Shown here: piece after piece, positions 8,010 to 15,485 of the stretch
Numbering within the stretch: the stretch's first letter is position 1
Layout of the letters: each line of letters starts with the position of its first letter
Origin: an uncultured Acetobacter sp.
Lineage (GTDB): Bacteria; Pseudomonadota; Alphaproteobacteria; Acetobacterales; Acetobacteraceae
DNA: 25,436 nucleotides
Direction of reading: 5' to 3'
NCBI RefSeq assembly: GCF_937875265.1
Contig: NZ_CALLXM010000072.1
Location: 1 to 25,436 of the forward strand
Made by a program: the position numbers and the translations under genes
Notes under the pieces: model-generated
The model's database searches: none
What the model saw: only the letters and a program-made list of their open reading frames with translations
What the model was told of the DNA's origin: nothing

Positions 8010-9242
8010 ATGTCACAGACTACCCAGACGCCTGCCCCGCAGCGGATTTCTGACCTTAAGGTATCGGGACATCTGATGACGCTTCAGACCGGCCTGTTCT
8101 GCGTTTTTCACGCACCGGGCCAGCAGCCGCCGACAGGCGCAGGTCTGCCCGGTGTGCGTATTTCCCAGCCGCCAGTGCGGGATGCGGGAAACATCAGCAT
8201 CGTGACATTTGAAGAAGATGGCTGGCTGGGTGGCCAGAATGGCGCTGCGCTGATTCGTGTGCAGAATGGCCCGGCTCAGATCCTTGTGACGGTTTATCAG
8301 GAACTTGGTTCTCCGCATGATGCCCCGCGTTTGCAGGTTGTTCAGCTGAGCCACAATGCGAATGCCGGTCCGGTTGCGCAGCACGCGCAGGGTGTTCCCG
8401 CAGCGCAGGTTCAGGCTCCAGCAGCTGTTCCTGTTCAGACGGCTCCGGTTCCGGCTGGCGCCCGCTCACATGCAGCAGAAATAGCAGCCCATATTCAGCG
8501 GCGCGGTGATGTTGTCTCCCGCGTTGGGGAATGGATGGGTGAGCCGGGAAGCCATGCGTGGATTGAAGGCTTCGGTGTTGCCACGTCCGACCTGATTTCG
8601 GCGGATGAGATTGAATATCAGGCGGTACTGGGCAAGGGCTGGCTTTCTCCCTGGGTTGAAGGTGGCAAATATTGCGGCAGCCGAGGCATGGCGCTGCCTA
8701 TTCTTGGTCTGTGTATCCGCCTGAAGGGTAAAGCCGCTCAAAAATTTATCTGTCGCGTAACAGCAACCTTTACGGACGGTACACAGGTTGGTCCGGTGGA
8801 CAGTGGTGAGCCAATTGAGGCCACAAGCCTTGCGCCGCTAGAAGCATTTTTGCTGGAAATTCTGCCGCGTGAAGAGGCTGGTTCACCCAAAGGGCGCCGT
8901 GGCGGTAAGGGCCGTGGCCGGAACGCTGAGGCTGAAGCAGAAGCCGCGGCTGACCTGGCTGCCTTGCTGGAAGATGAGCTGGAAGAGCTTGAGGGGCTGG
9001 GAGACCTCCAGGCAGCTGAAGAGTTCGATCTTTTTGTAGAAGAAGAGCCGCAGGTTGAAGAGGCTCCGCGTAAGCGGCGCCCCGGTCGTCCCGCTAAAGT
9101 GATTCCAGCCGCACCCGAGCCGGTGAAACAGGTGGCGCGTGGTAGAAAAACTGCTGTCGTCGCGCCCAAAGCTGCTTCGGCTAAAGGCCGTCCGGCAACC
9201 CGGACTGGCGGTCGTGGCCGCAAGGCACCGTCCCGGCGTTAA
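8010..9242 (+). CDS. Unrecognised protein with ChW-like repeats, acidic segment and AT-hook-like tail
   Basis: 410 residues with no family I can name surely. The start at 8010 is chosen over an in-frame TTG at 7983 because GGAAGAGG (7998-8005) sits 4 nt before this ATG. Residues about 5-110 are beta-rich; about 115-150 is a Pro/Ala/Gln/Val linker; about 155-290 holds a Trp-rich part (EYQAVLGKGWLSPWVEGG, then IRLKG) and a second weaker unit (FTDGTQVGPVDSGEP) that recall clostridial hydrophobic-W repeats. Residues about 305-352 are strongly acidic and likely helical. The last 57 residues are Arg/Lys/Ala/Pro-rich with RRPGRPAKV and KGRPATRTGGRGRK, close to AT-hook cores. No signal peptide is visible. 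It sits between two glycosyltransferase genes on the same strand. Function unknown; carbohydrate or nucleic-acid binding are both possible. Existence of the gene is well supported, its role is not. Confidence 0.8.
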   Translation: MSQTTQTPAPQRISDLKVSGHLMTLQTGLFCVFHAPGQQPPTGAGLPGVRISQPPVRDAGNISIVTFEEDGWLGGQNGAALIRVQNGPAQILVTVYQELGSPHDAPRLQVVQLSHNANAGPVAQHAQGVPAAQVQAPAAVPVQTAPVPAGARSHAAEIAAHIQRRGDVVSRVGEWMGEPGSHAWIEGFGVATSDLISADEIEYQAVLGKGWLSPWVEGGKYCGSRGMALPILGLCIRLKGKAAQKFICRVTATFTDGTQVGPVDSGEPIEATSLAPLEAFLLEILPREEAGSPKGRRGGKGRGRNAEAEAEAAADLAALLEDELEELEGLGDLQAAEEFDLFVEEEPQVEEAPRKRRPGRPAKVIPAAPEPVKQVARGRKTAVVAPKAASAKGRPATRTGGRGRKAPSRR

Positions 9243-9253
9243 AAGTCCCCATG

Positions 9254-9277
9254 GGTCTGGTTTGAAAAAACCGGACC
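9254..9277 (+). other. Stem-loop with GAAA tetraloop between two genes
   Basis: GGTCTGGTTT (9254-9263) pairs with AAACCGGACC (9268-9277), 10 bp with one G-T wobble, closed by a GAAA (GNRA-type) loop. It begins 11 nt after the stop of the upstream gene. No T-run follows, so it is not a clear intrinsic terminator; it could be a processing or stability element, or limit expression of the TTG-started gene at 9317. Confidence 0.5.
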
Positions 9278-9316
9278 TGCCCGGGGAGGTGGTGCCATAA
9301 CAATACAGGTAATCCA

Positions 9317-10819
9317 TTGAAGTATCTTTTCATTCACCAGAACTTCCCCGGACAGTACCTCCATCTCGTGCGTCATCTGGTTCAGGCCGGTGGGCATGAG
9401 ATTGTTTTTATCAGCGAAGATAATGCTAATCTTATTCCCGGTGTCCGACGGGTGATCTACCGTGTGCCGCGTCAGGCCACGGAACAGGCGCATCCGGGCG
9501 CGCGCGAGTTTGATCTGGGTCTGTTACGGGCCGAGGCCGTGGCAAAAGCGGCAACCACGCTCAAAACGCTTGGGTTCGAGCCGGATATCATCATCGGTCA
9601 TCATGGTTGGGGAGAACTGCTGAATATTCAGGATGTCTTCCCCGGCGTGCCGGTGCTGGGCTATTTTGAGTTTTATTACCATACCGAGCCGGGCTTTGAT
9701 GTCGGGTTTGACCCGGAATTTCCCATGCAGCTGGCCATGATGCCGCTGGTGCGGGCCAAAAATGCCGTTAATCTTCTCGCTCTTACAGCACCAGGTTACG
9801 GGCAGACGCCTACAGAGTTCCAGAAAGGTGCTTATCCGGCCTGGGCGCAGGACAAGATTACAGTCCTGCGTGAAGGGGTTGATCTGGACGTATGTTGCCC
9901 GGACCCCACAGCGCATCGTCGTAAATTCAGCATTAAGGATGTGCATGTTTCTCCAAAAGAGAAGCTGATTACGTATGTCTCGCGGGATCTTGAGCCGTAT
10001 CGGGGGTTTCATGTCTTTATGCGGGCGTTGCCCCGGATTCTGAAAGAACAGCCTAATGCCCGCATCATCATGGTGGGGGGGGATGGCGTCAGCTATGGCG
10101 CACGTCTGCCGTCCGGTTCATGGCGGGAGCGTATGCTGGCAGAGCTGGGTGGGGAGCTTGATCTTTCCCGCGTCCATTTTGTCGGGAAAGTGCCGTATGA
10201 TGCCTTTCTGGCTCTGCTCCAGCGGTCCGATGTGCATGTTTATCTGACGTACCCGTTCGTGGCCTCCTGGTCTCTGCGTGAGGCCATGGCTGCCGGATGC
10301 GCGATTGTGGGCAGTGCCACCGCACCGGTTGAAGAGTTTATTGAGGATGGTGTGACCGGGCGTCTGGTGCCCTTTACGGAACCGGACAAGATTGCCGAAG
10401 GTGTTCTGGAACTGCTGACGGACACCAAAACCGCTAAGAAAATGCGGCAGGCTGTGCGGGCCAAAGCTGAACAGACTTTGTGCATGAAGGCGTATCTGGC
10501 GCAGTATGAAGCGCTGATTGCCCGTCTGGTTGCAGCTCATCAACCAGCGTCTGCCCAGCAGGATGCATCGGTTCAAAGCCCGACACCCCGAAAAGCGAAA
10601 ACACCAAAACGCAAAGCTGTTGCTGCGCCAGTAAAGGCCGTGGAGCCTGCGCCCGTTAAAAAGGTGCGGCAGCCTGCTGCCCGGAAAGCAACTCCTGCAC
10701 AGGCTGTTGCAAAACGAGCAGCACCGGTGCGGGTGAGTGCGCATGCCGCCAGCGTGCCGCGTGTTCGTGCCACGCGTGCTGGTGCGCGCAAGAAAAAGGC
10801 GGATCTGGTTTCATCCTGA
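9317..10819 (+). CDS. GT4-type glycosyltransferase with cationic C-terminal tail
   Basis: 500-residue cytoplasmic sugar transferase of GT-B fold. The start is TTG: the frame has no upstream ATG before a stop, and translation from here gives KYLFIHQNFPGQYLHLVRHL, exactly where this family begins (the pattern of the Glyco_trans_4_3 N-terminal domain). An AGG at 9307-9309 is a weak ribosome site. The C-terminal Rossmann half includes DLEPYRGFHVFMRALP, FVGKVPYDAFLALL and YPFVASWSLREAMAAG; a Val in place of the first EX7E Glu is usual in this subgroup as I recall it. Residues about 410-500 form a low-complexity Ala/Lys/Arg/Pro tail resembling histone H1-type sequence, not part of the catalytic fold. 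It is the last gene of the + strand block and ends inside a terminator hairpin. Donor and acceptor are unknown. Confidence 0.87.
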   Translation: MKYLFIHQNFPGQYLHLVRHLVQAGGHEIVFISEDNANLIPGVRRVIYRVPRQATEQAHPGAREFDLGLLRAEAVAKAATTLKTLGFEPDIIIGHHGWGELLNIQDVFPGVPVLGYFEFYYHTEPGFDVGFDPEFPMQLAMMPLVRAKNAVNLLALTAPGYGQTPTEFQKGAYPAWAQDKITVLREGVDLDVCCPDPTAHRRKFSIKDVHVSPKEKLITYVSRDLEPYRGFHVFMRALPRILKEQPNARIIMVGGDGVSYGARLPSGSWRERMLAELGGELDLSRVHFVGKVPYDAFLALLQRSDVHVYLTYPFVASWSLREAMAAGCAIVGSATAPVEEFIEDGVTGRLVPFTEPDKIAEGVLELLTDTKTAKKMRQAVRAKAEQTLCMKAYLAQYEALIARLVAAHQPASAQQDASVQSPTPRKAKTPKRKAVAAPVKAVEPAPVKKVRQPAARKATPAQAVAKRAAPVRVSAHAASVPRVRATRAGARKKKADLVSS

Positions 10820-10836
10820 TCCGCCGGGTCGTTTTT
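10792..10836. terminator. Bidirectional intrinsic terminator between convergent genes
   Basis: GGCGGATC (10798-10805) pairs perfectly with GATCCGCC (10818-10825) around a 12-nt loop that holds most of the glycosyltransferase stop region (TGA 10817-10819). On the + strand a T5 run follows at 10832-10836; on the - strand the stem is followed at once by T5 (A-run 10793-10797). It can therefore end both the + strand glycosyltransferase gene and the - strand lipid transport operon, and looks better suited to the latter. Confidence 0.75.
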
Positions 10837-10853
10837 CAGTCTGTTCTGCGTGT

Positions 10854-11447
10854 TCAGGTGTGAAGAGAAACAGACTGGTTCACGTGGTTCGCCAGTTCAA
10901 TAATCATCTTACGCATGAGTGCGGCGATATTGGCATCGGTGCTGACATCGCCTGTTTCAGACAGATGCACTCTGTCCCGGATCAGCGGCTTGTTCGGGTC
11001 CAGTGGCAGAACGGCCCAGTTGGCATCCAGAATGGCTGACCCGTTCTCATCCACATCCAGACGCGAAATATTTATCTGTACACGCAGTGTAGCGGCATCA
11101 GCCAGAGGCTGGTCGGTAATCAGCTCGTTGGGATGAGAGACGGCAATCTGATTGGTAATCAGGTCCGTAATGCCTAGGGAAAGACGCGTGGCCCAGCGGG
11201 ATTTGGGGCTGCGAACAATCTCTTCCCCCTTGCGCAGCACAATATCCTGCGAATCCAGATAATCCGGTAGCACTGCGCGGCTGATCTCAATGGTAGTGGC
11301 GCGCGCTGACAGATGCGGTTGGCGCACTTCCTGATCAGACGGCATGCCCAGCGTGTAAAGCCGTAGAGGGGGAGATGCGCAGGAGGTCAGCAGTGTGCAG
11401 CCTGAAAGCAGGGCAACGCAGGAGAAGCGGCGCAGGGTGAGCATCAT
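10854..11447 (-). CDS. ABC-type transport auxiliary lipoprotein (PqiC-like)
   Basis: 197-residue predicted lipoprotein. The N-terminus has Arg-Arg, a hydrophobic stretch and two possible lipoboxes, LSGC (14-17) and LTSC (20-23), so it is probably exported and lipid-anchored, likely in the outer membrane. After the anchor, PPLRLYTL and a mixed alpha/beta region match the ABC-type auxiliary lipoprotein family found with MCE/Mla transporters. It is the last gene of the operon: its ATG overlaps the stop of the MCE gene by 4 nt, which suggests coupled translation. A second Met directly follows the first, so the exact start is open by one codon. By analogy with PqiC it would contact the MCE protein at the outer membrane and take part in lipid movement (inference). 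Confidence 0.82.
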   Translation of the reverse strand: MMLTLRRFSCVALLSGCTLLTSCASPPLRLYTLGMPSDQEVRQPHLSARATTIEISRAVLPDYLDSQDIVLRKGEEIVRSPKSRWATRLSLGITDLITNQIAVSHPNELITDQPLADAATLRVQINISRLDVDENGSAILDANWAVLPLDPNKPLIRDRVHLSETGDVSTDANIAALMRKMIIELANHVNQSVSLHT

Positions 11448-12400
11448 GGACGGCGTCCCATCAGCAGGAGTTGCGGGTTGCGTTCAACATCACTGGAGAA
11501 CCCGCGCAGAGAGGCTGCTGCAGCTGCAATATCACGCAGGGCGGCATCCAGGTTGGCACGGTCTACGGAACGCGGGGAGATAATGGTCTGGAGCGTATCC
11601 AGCGTTTTGGTGGCGGAGGCCAGGGTGGCATGTACATCTGTACCACGATCGGTCAGCTGATCCGTGCTGGTTTGTAACAGCTTATCCATTTTCAGGAGTG
11701 TGGTGTCCAGCTTGGCCTGAAGGTCCCGAATCGCGTCAGTGGCTGCCTGAACCGTATCATGCGAGCGGTCTGTTGTGACTTTTACGCTTGCAATCAACGG
11801 TGGCAGGTCCGTGTTCATCTTGTCGCTTAGCGTCTTGATGGAGAGCAGCGTGGCATCGGCATGGCTGGCAATGTCCTTTACCGGCAGGTCGCTCAACGTG
11901 TCTTTCAGCTTTTCCATGGTGGATAGACGGGCAGGGATTTCCAGTTCGCCGGTAATGCGCGGATGCAGAATGGCGGGTGTGGATTTGTCAAAATCCAGTT
12001 CGATATTCGATTGTCCGGTTACAAAACTCTGAAGATTCAGTTCTGCCCGCAAACCATTGGCGATCATTTCCTGCATGCTTACCTTGGTGCCACCCGGTAC
12101 GTCGCGTACGATATGGATCTGGTCGGGTTCAAGCGTCAGTGCAACGGGGATGTAGGCTTTGCGGTCAAGCGGATCAAAGCGCAGGGTAATGCTTTTAACA
12201 GTCCCTACTTTCACGCCTCGGAAATTGACAGGGGCCCCCACGGCAAGGCCTGTAATGGAGTTTTGGAACACCACCACAGCCTCACGCGAGGGAGCGAAGA
12301 AGCGCATGTGCCCAAACAGCATGATCACGGCCAGCGCCAGCGCGCCACCACCCAGAACGAAGGCTCCGATCAGGGTTTTATGGTTTGTGCTTTCAGCCAT
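11444..12400 (-). CDS. MlaD-like MCE-domain protein
   Basis: 318-residue periplasmic lipid-binding subunit anchored in the inner membrane. One transmembrane helix is visible at about 10-31, then a single MCE domain at about 39-118 (FQNSITGLAVGAPVNFRGVK, VGTVKSI). The rest is helical and longer than in E. coli MlaD, with LDTTLLKMDKLL-type amphipathic repeats near 235-290, so it may form an extended tunnel or coiled coil. In the Mla family such proteins form hexameric rings that carry phospholipid between the membranes. Neighbours are the ATPase upstream (6-nt gap) and the lipoprotein downstream (4-nt overlap). No MlaC-like soluble carrier is seen in the operon. Substrate direction cannot be told from sequence. 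Confidence 0.9.
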   Translation of the reverse strand: MAESTNHKTLIGAFVLGGGALALAVIMLFGHMRFFAPSREAVVVFQNSITGLAVGAPVNFRGVKVGTVKSITLRFDPLDRKAYIPVALTLEPDQIHIVRDVPGGTKVSMQEMIANGLRAELNLQSFVTGQSNIELDFDKSTPAILHPRITGELEIPARLSTMEKLKDTLSDLPVKDIASHADATLLSIKTLSDKMNTDLPPLIASVKVTTDRSHDTVQAATDAIRDLQAKLDTTLLKMDKLLQTSTDQLTDRGTDVHATLASATKTLDTLQTIISPRSVDRANLDAALRDIAAAAASLRGFSSDVERNPQLLLMGRRP

Positions 12401-12406
12401 GAACGC

Positions 12407-13189
12407 TCAGCCTTTCGTCTCATTTGTTGGGGAAATGTCCGCCTGACGGTTCATAAAAGCCATTACTTCCGGAATGGTGCAGTGGTCCCGCAAATCCCGG
12501 GGGGCACCGTGTGCAATGGGCGTGTGGGTTTTGGCATCCAGAAAAATGCCGTCATCTGCAATGGCAAACAGGCTTGGTAACTCGTGACTGACAATCACGA
12601 TGGTTGCACCCAGCCCGTCCCGCAGGGTCAGAATCAGGTCATCCAGCCGGGCAGAGGTAATGGGGTCCAGCCCGGCGGAGGGCTCATCAAAAAACAGAAT
12701 ATCCGGGTCCAGCGCAATGGCACGGGCAAGGCCTGCGCGTTTACGCATCCCGCCTGAAATTTCGGAGGGCATCAGGTCAATCGCCTGTTCCATGCCCACA
12801 AAGCCCAGCTTGAGTTCTACCAGACGGCGGATGATATCTGGCGGCAGGGAGGTAAACATTTCCATAGGCAGGGCAACATTTTCCCCCACCGTCATGGAAC
12901 TCCACAGGGCCGCACTCTGGAACAGGACGCCAAAGCGATGGTTGATGTCCGTACGGCGCTTTTCATTCTGCGCCCAGTAATCATCCTGCCCGACAAGAAT
13001 TTGCCCGGCGGTGGGACGCAAAAGGCCGATCATGCTTTTCAGCAGAGTGCTTTTTCCGCAGCCTGAGCCGCCCATAACGGCAAAAATAGAGCCGCGTTTC
13101 AGGTCAAAAGAGACGTTCTGCTGAATAATTTTAGAACCGAAGGAAAGGCGCAGGTCTCGCACGGAGATGAGGGTTTCTGTCTCGGTCAT
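12407..13189 (-). CDS. MlaF-like ABC transporter ATP-binding protein
   Basis: 260-residue cytoplasmic ATPase that powers the MlaE-type permease. Motifs are complete: Walker A GGSGCGKST at 40-48, Q-loop Gln91, signature ISGGMRKR starting near 144, Walker B ILFFDEP at 164-170 with catalytic Glu169, and H-loop His202. The signature SGGMRKRAGLARAI and PSAGLDPI are typical of the MlaF/Mkl subgroup rather than of sugar or drug exporters. It lies 2 nt downstream of the permease gene and 6 nt upstream of the MCE gene, which fixes its role in a lipid transport complex. Confidence 0.93.
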   Translation of the reverse strand: MTETETLISVRDLRLSFGSKIIQQNVSFDLKRGSIFAVMGGSGCGKSTLLKSMIGLLRPTAGQILVGQDDYWAQNEKRRTDINHRFGVLFQSAALWSSMTVGENVALPMEMFTSLPPDIIRRLVELKLGFVGMEQAIDLMPSEISGGMRKRAGLARAIALDPDILFFDEPSAGLDPITSARLDDLILTLRDGLGATIVIVSHELPSLFAIADDGIFLDAKTHTPIAHGAPRDLRDHCTIPEVMAFMNRQADISPTNETKG

Positions 13190-13191
13190 TC

Positions 13192-14361
13192 TTAAAACCC
13201 CAGTGCGTTGGCCATGACGGCAAATACCGCATCCATGGCGATAACGCCCACAATGCCGATTACCACGGCGCGTGTTGCGGCGATGCCCACATCGGCGGCG
13301 CTGCGTCCTGCCTGAAGGCCGACGCGGCAGGCTGCAAGGGCAATGAAGCTGGCAAAAAAGAACGATTTAACAAAACCAAACATAAACTCTTGCAGAGATA
13401 CACCTTCAAACGTGGTGTTCAGATACCCGAGAGGTGAGATGTCCATCATGCTGACAGCCACGACAAACCCACCGAAAATCGCGATGATTGTGCCGTAGAT
13501 GTACAGCAGCGGCATCATAAGTCCGAGTGAGAGGATGGATGGCAGGAGGATGTAGCTGGATACCGGAATGCCAAACACTTGCAGGGCATCAATTTCTTCA
13601 TTGCCCAGCATGGTGGAAATACGGGCGGCGTAAGCTCCCCCTGTGCGTCCGGCCATGACAATGGCTGTCATGATAGCTGAAATTTCACGTGCGCAGGCAA
13701 TACCAACCAGATTGGCCACGTAGATTTCTGCCGCAAAGCGTCTCAGTTCCACCAGCCCGACAAACGCCAGAATGGCTCCCACCAGAAAGTTCACCACGCC
13801 AACAATCAGAAGGGCGGAAGGGCCAGCATTCCATAGATCGGATGCCAGATCCTTGAAGCGCATCCCGCTTTTGCCGGACAGCGTCTTGCAGGCCCCGCGT
13901 GCAGTTTCCAGCGCGAGTTCTGTGACTGTGCCTGTTTCATTCAGAATATTGAGGGTGTTATTTCCGACGCGCTCCAGAAGCGGTGGCGGCTTGCGAGGTG
14001 CCGTCTTGCCGGGGGCCGGGGCTTCGGGCAGCAGGGCCAGCAATCGCTGGGCGGGAGCGGGCAGACCTTTCGGGTCAAAATGGAGGCCAGCATGGCTTGC
14101 GGCCTGTTTAACATCCCATAAAAACGCAATCAGCGCGGAGTCCCACCCTGTAACATCCTGAATGTTAAACGTCAGGACGCCCGGTCCATGTGCTTGCGCC
14201 AGTCCGTCAGACGGGAAAGGGGCCATGCCGCCATCCTGCACGCTCCATATGCCCTTCAGCACAAGCTGCGGGGCGGCAGGAGGACCTTCCAGCGTCCACA
14301 CAGGTTTTTCAGAAGCCTGCGTCTGGAGGGGCAGGGCAGCAAGGGGGCTTTGATCAGTCAT
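13192..14361 (-). CDS. MlaE-type lipid ABC permease with N-terminal STAS domain
   Basis: 389-residue inner-membrane permease. Residues about 15-115 form a STAS/MlaB-like domain (WTLEGPPAAPQLVLKGIW; TFNIQDVTGWDSALIAFLWD), so the MlaB role is fused here rather than separate. About 135-385 is the MlaE domain with five or so hydrophobic helices, MAGRTGGAYAARI, and EEIDALQVFGIPVSSYILLP, the conserved coupling region. I place the start at ATG 14361 (MTDQSPL) although the frame is open to 14460: the extra residues look unlike the family. No Shine-Dalgarno precedes this ATG, and a candidate promoter would put the RNA 5' end only a few bases upstream, so near-leaderless translation is possible. It is the first gene of the operon, which runs permease, ATPase, MCE, lipoprotein. 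Confidence 0.9.
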   Translation of the reverse strand: MTDQSPLAALPLQTQASEKPVWTLEGPPAAPQLVLKGIWSVQDGGMAPFPSDGLAQAHGPGVLTFNIQDVTGWDSALIAFLWDVKQAASHAGLHFDPKGLPAPAQRLLALLPEAPAPGKTAPRKPPPLLERVGNNTLNILNETGTVTELALETARGACKTLSGKSGMRFKDLASDLWNAGPSALLIVGVVNFLVGAILAFVGLVELRRFAAEIYVANLVGIACAREISAIMTAIVMAGRTGGAYAARISTMLGNEEIDALQVFGIPVSSYILLPSILSLGLMMPLLYIYGTIIAIFGGFVVAVSMMDISPLGYLNTTFEGVSLQEFMFGFVKSFFFASFIALAACRVGLQAGRSAADVGIAATRAVVIGIVGVIAMDAVFAVMANALGF

Positions 14362-14372
14362 GATATACAGCA

Positions 14373-14401
14373 ATATTAGGGTACGGTTTCTGGGCTGACC
14401 A
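14373..14401 (-). promoter_or_regulatory. Candidate promoter of the Mla-like operon
   Basis: On the - strand TGGTCA (-35 site, 14396-14401) and TAATAT (-10 site, 14373-14378) are spaced by 17 nt; each matches the consensus at 4 of 6 positions. The start of transcription would fall near 14366, about 5 nt before the permease ATG, in line with the missing ribosome site. The perfect inverted repeat ACCACC-CCC-GGTGGT (14398-14412) overlaps the -35 site and could be an operator. All inferred from pattern only. Confidence 0.3.
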
Positions 14402-14545
14402 CCCCCGGTGGTGAGTGTGGCGGCCATGTGCTGAGAGAAAGGCTGTGGTGGGGCAGCCATTGCGGCGGGGCAGAGGGTCCGCTAGATGCAGCCATGTTTT
14501 GCCGGCGCTCTGGCCGGATTTCTCAATTTTATGCGGGAGTTCTTC

Positions 14546-15460
14546 ATGCGACGCAGACGCGGCCGCCCACTGGATGGCTGGCTGGTGATCGACAAGCCTT
14601 CCGGGGTGACATCTACCCGGATGGTCGGTCAGGCCAAACGGATTTTTGATGCGCAGAAAGTGGGTCACGGTGGAACGCTGGACCCCTTGGCAACAGGCCT
14701 TCTGCCGCTGGCCTTCGGGGCGGCCACCAAAACCGTGCCGTACATTATGGATGGCACAAAAGTTTATCGCTTTACCCTGAAGCTGGGTGAAGCGCGGGAT
14801 AGTGACGATGCCGATGGCAACGTGACATCCGTGTCTGACGTGCGCCCCACGGATGATGAACTGCGGGCTGCTCTTCCGGCCCTGACAGGGGATATCATGC
14901 AGGTGCCGCCGGTGTTCTCCGCGCTGAAGGTTGCCGGGGAACGCGCCTATGACATGGCCCGTGAAGGCCGCCCGCCAGAATTGCCGCCGCGCCCTGCACG
15001 GGTAGACCGGTTTGAGCTGATCGAACGGCCTGATCAGGATACGGCGATCTTTGAGGTCGAATCCGGCAAGGGCGTGTACATGCGTGCGCTGGCGCGCGAT
15101 GTGGCGCTGGCCTGCCGCACTGTTGGGCATATTACCGCGCTGCGCCGCCTGCGCGTGGGGCCTTTTACGGAGGCCGATGCGATTGTTCTGGACAAAATTG
15201 TCCTAAACGACGACAACGCGCATGCCTCACCGGAACTGCTACGTCCGGTCGCGACCGCGCTGGCCGACATCCCGGCGGTGGCCCTGACCAGAGACGAAGC
15301 AGTGTCCTTGTTGCACGGACAGGCGCTTAGCCTTGTCGATCTGATGGATCGTCTCCCTCAGATTGATGAGGACGCACCCATCCGGGCCATGGAAGGGGGG
15401 CGCGTACTGGGCCTTTGCCGTCGTGAAGACGGTTTCCTGCGTCCTGTGCGGATTCTCTAG
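14546..15460 (+). CDS. truB: tRNA pseudouridine-55 synthase TruB
   Basis: Converts U55 of the T-loop of tRNAs to pseudouridine. The 304-residue product has the TruB motif GGTLDPLATG with catalytic Asp46, KVYRFTLKLGEARDSDDADG, and the GVYMRALARD motif; length fits the family (E. coli 314). The start at 14546 (MRRRRGRPLDGW) is preferred because CGGGAG (14534-14539) lies 6 nt before it; the frame is open to 14486 and a further ATG lies at 14531. A C-terminal part of about 60 residues resembles the usual TruB C-terminal extension. It is followed by rpsO 25 nt later, the common truB-rpsO-pnp order. Upstream is the divergent Mla-like operon instead of the rbfA/infB genes often seen there. Confidence 0.95.
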   Translation: MRRRRGRPLDGWLVIDKPSGVTSTRMVGQAKRIFDAQKVGHGGTLDPLATGLLPLAFGAATKTVPYIMDGTKVYRFTLKLGEARDSDDADGNVTSVSDVRPTDDELRAALPALTGDIMQVPPVFSALKVAGERAYDMAREGRPPELPPRPARVDRFELIERPDQDTAIFEVESGKGVYMRALARDVALACRTVGHITALRRLRVGPFTEADAIVLDKIVLNDDNAHASPELLRPVATALADIPAVALTRDEAVSLLHGQALSLVDLMDRLPQIDEDAPIRAMEGGRVLGLCRREDGFLRPVRIL

Positions 15461-15485
15461 AACCTTCTTTGTATGGAGACATGTG

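Noticed and set aside
8738..9223. A Ser/Arg-rich - strand frame opposite the 410-residue protein
   Set aside because: Its long Ser run is just the reverse of the Glu/Leu-rich acidic segment; no ribosome site and no family.
1..10819. An RTX-type or bacteriocin substrate of the exporter inside the window
   Set aside because: No GGxGxDxxx repeats, no double-Gly leader peptide gene and no large adhesin were found in this block.
14362..14460. Longer N-terminus for the MlaE-type permease (Met at 14460 or 14427)
   Set aside because: The added 33 residues are low in family likeness and have no ribosome site, and they would run over the divergent control region.
14354..15130. A 258-codon - strand frame opposite truB
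   Set aside because: It covers the catalytic core of TruB in antisense and the Mla/truB spacer; composition (many His, Arg, Pro) is typical of a shadow frame.
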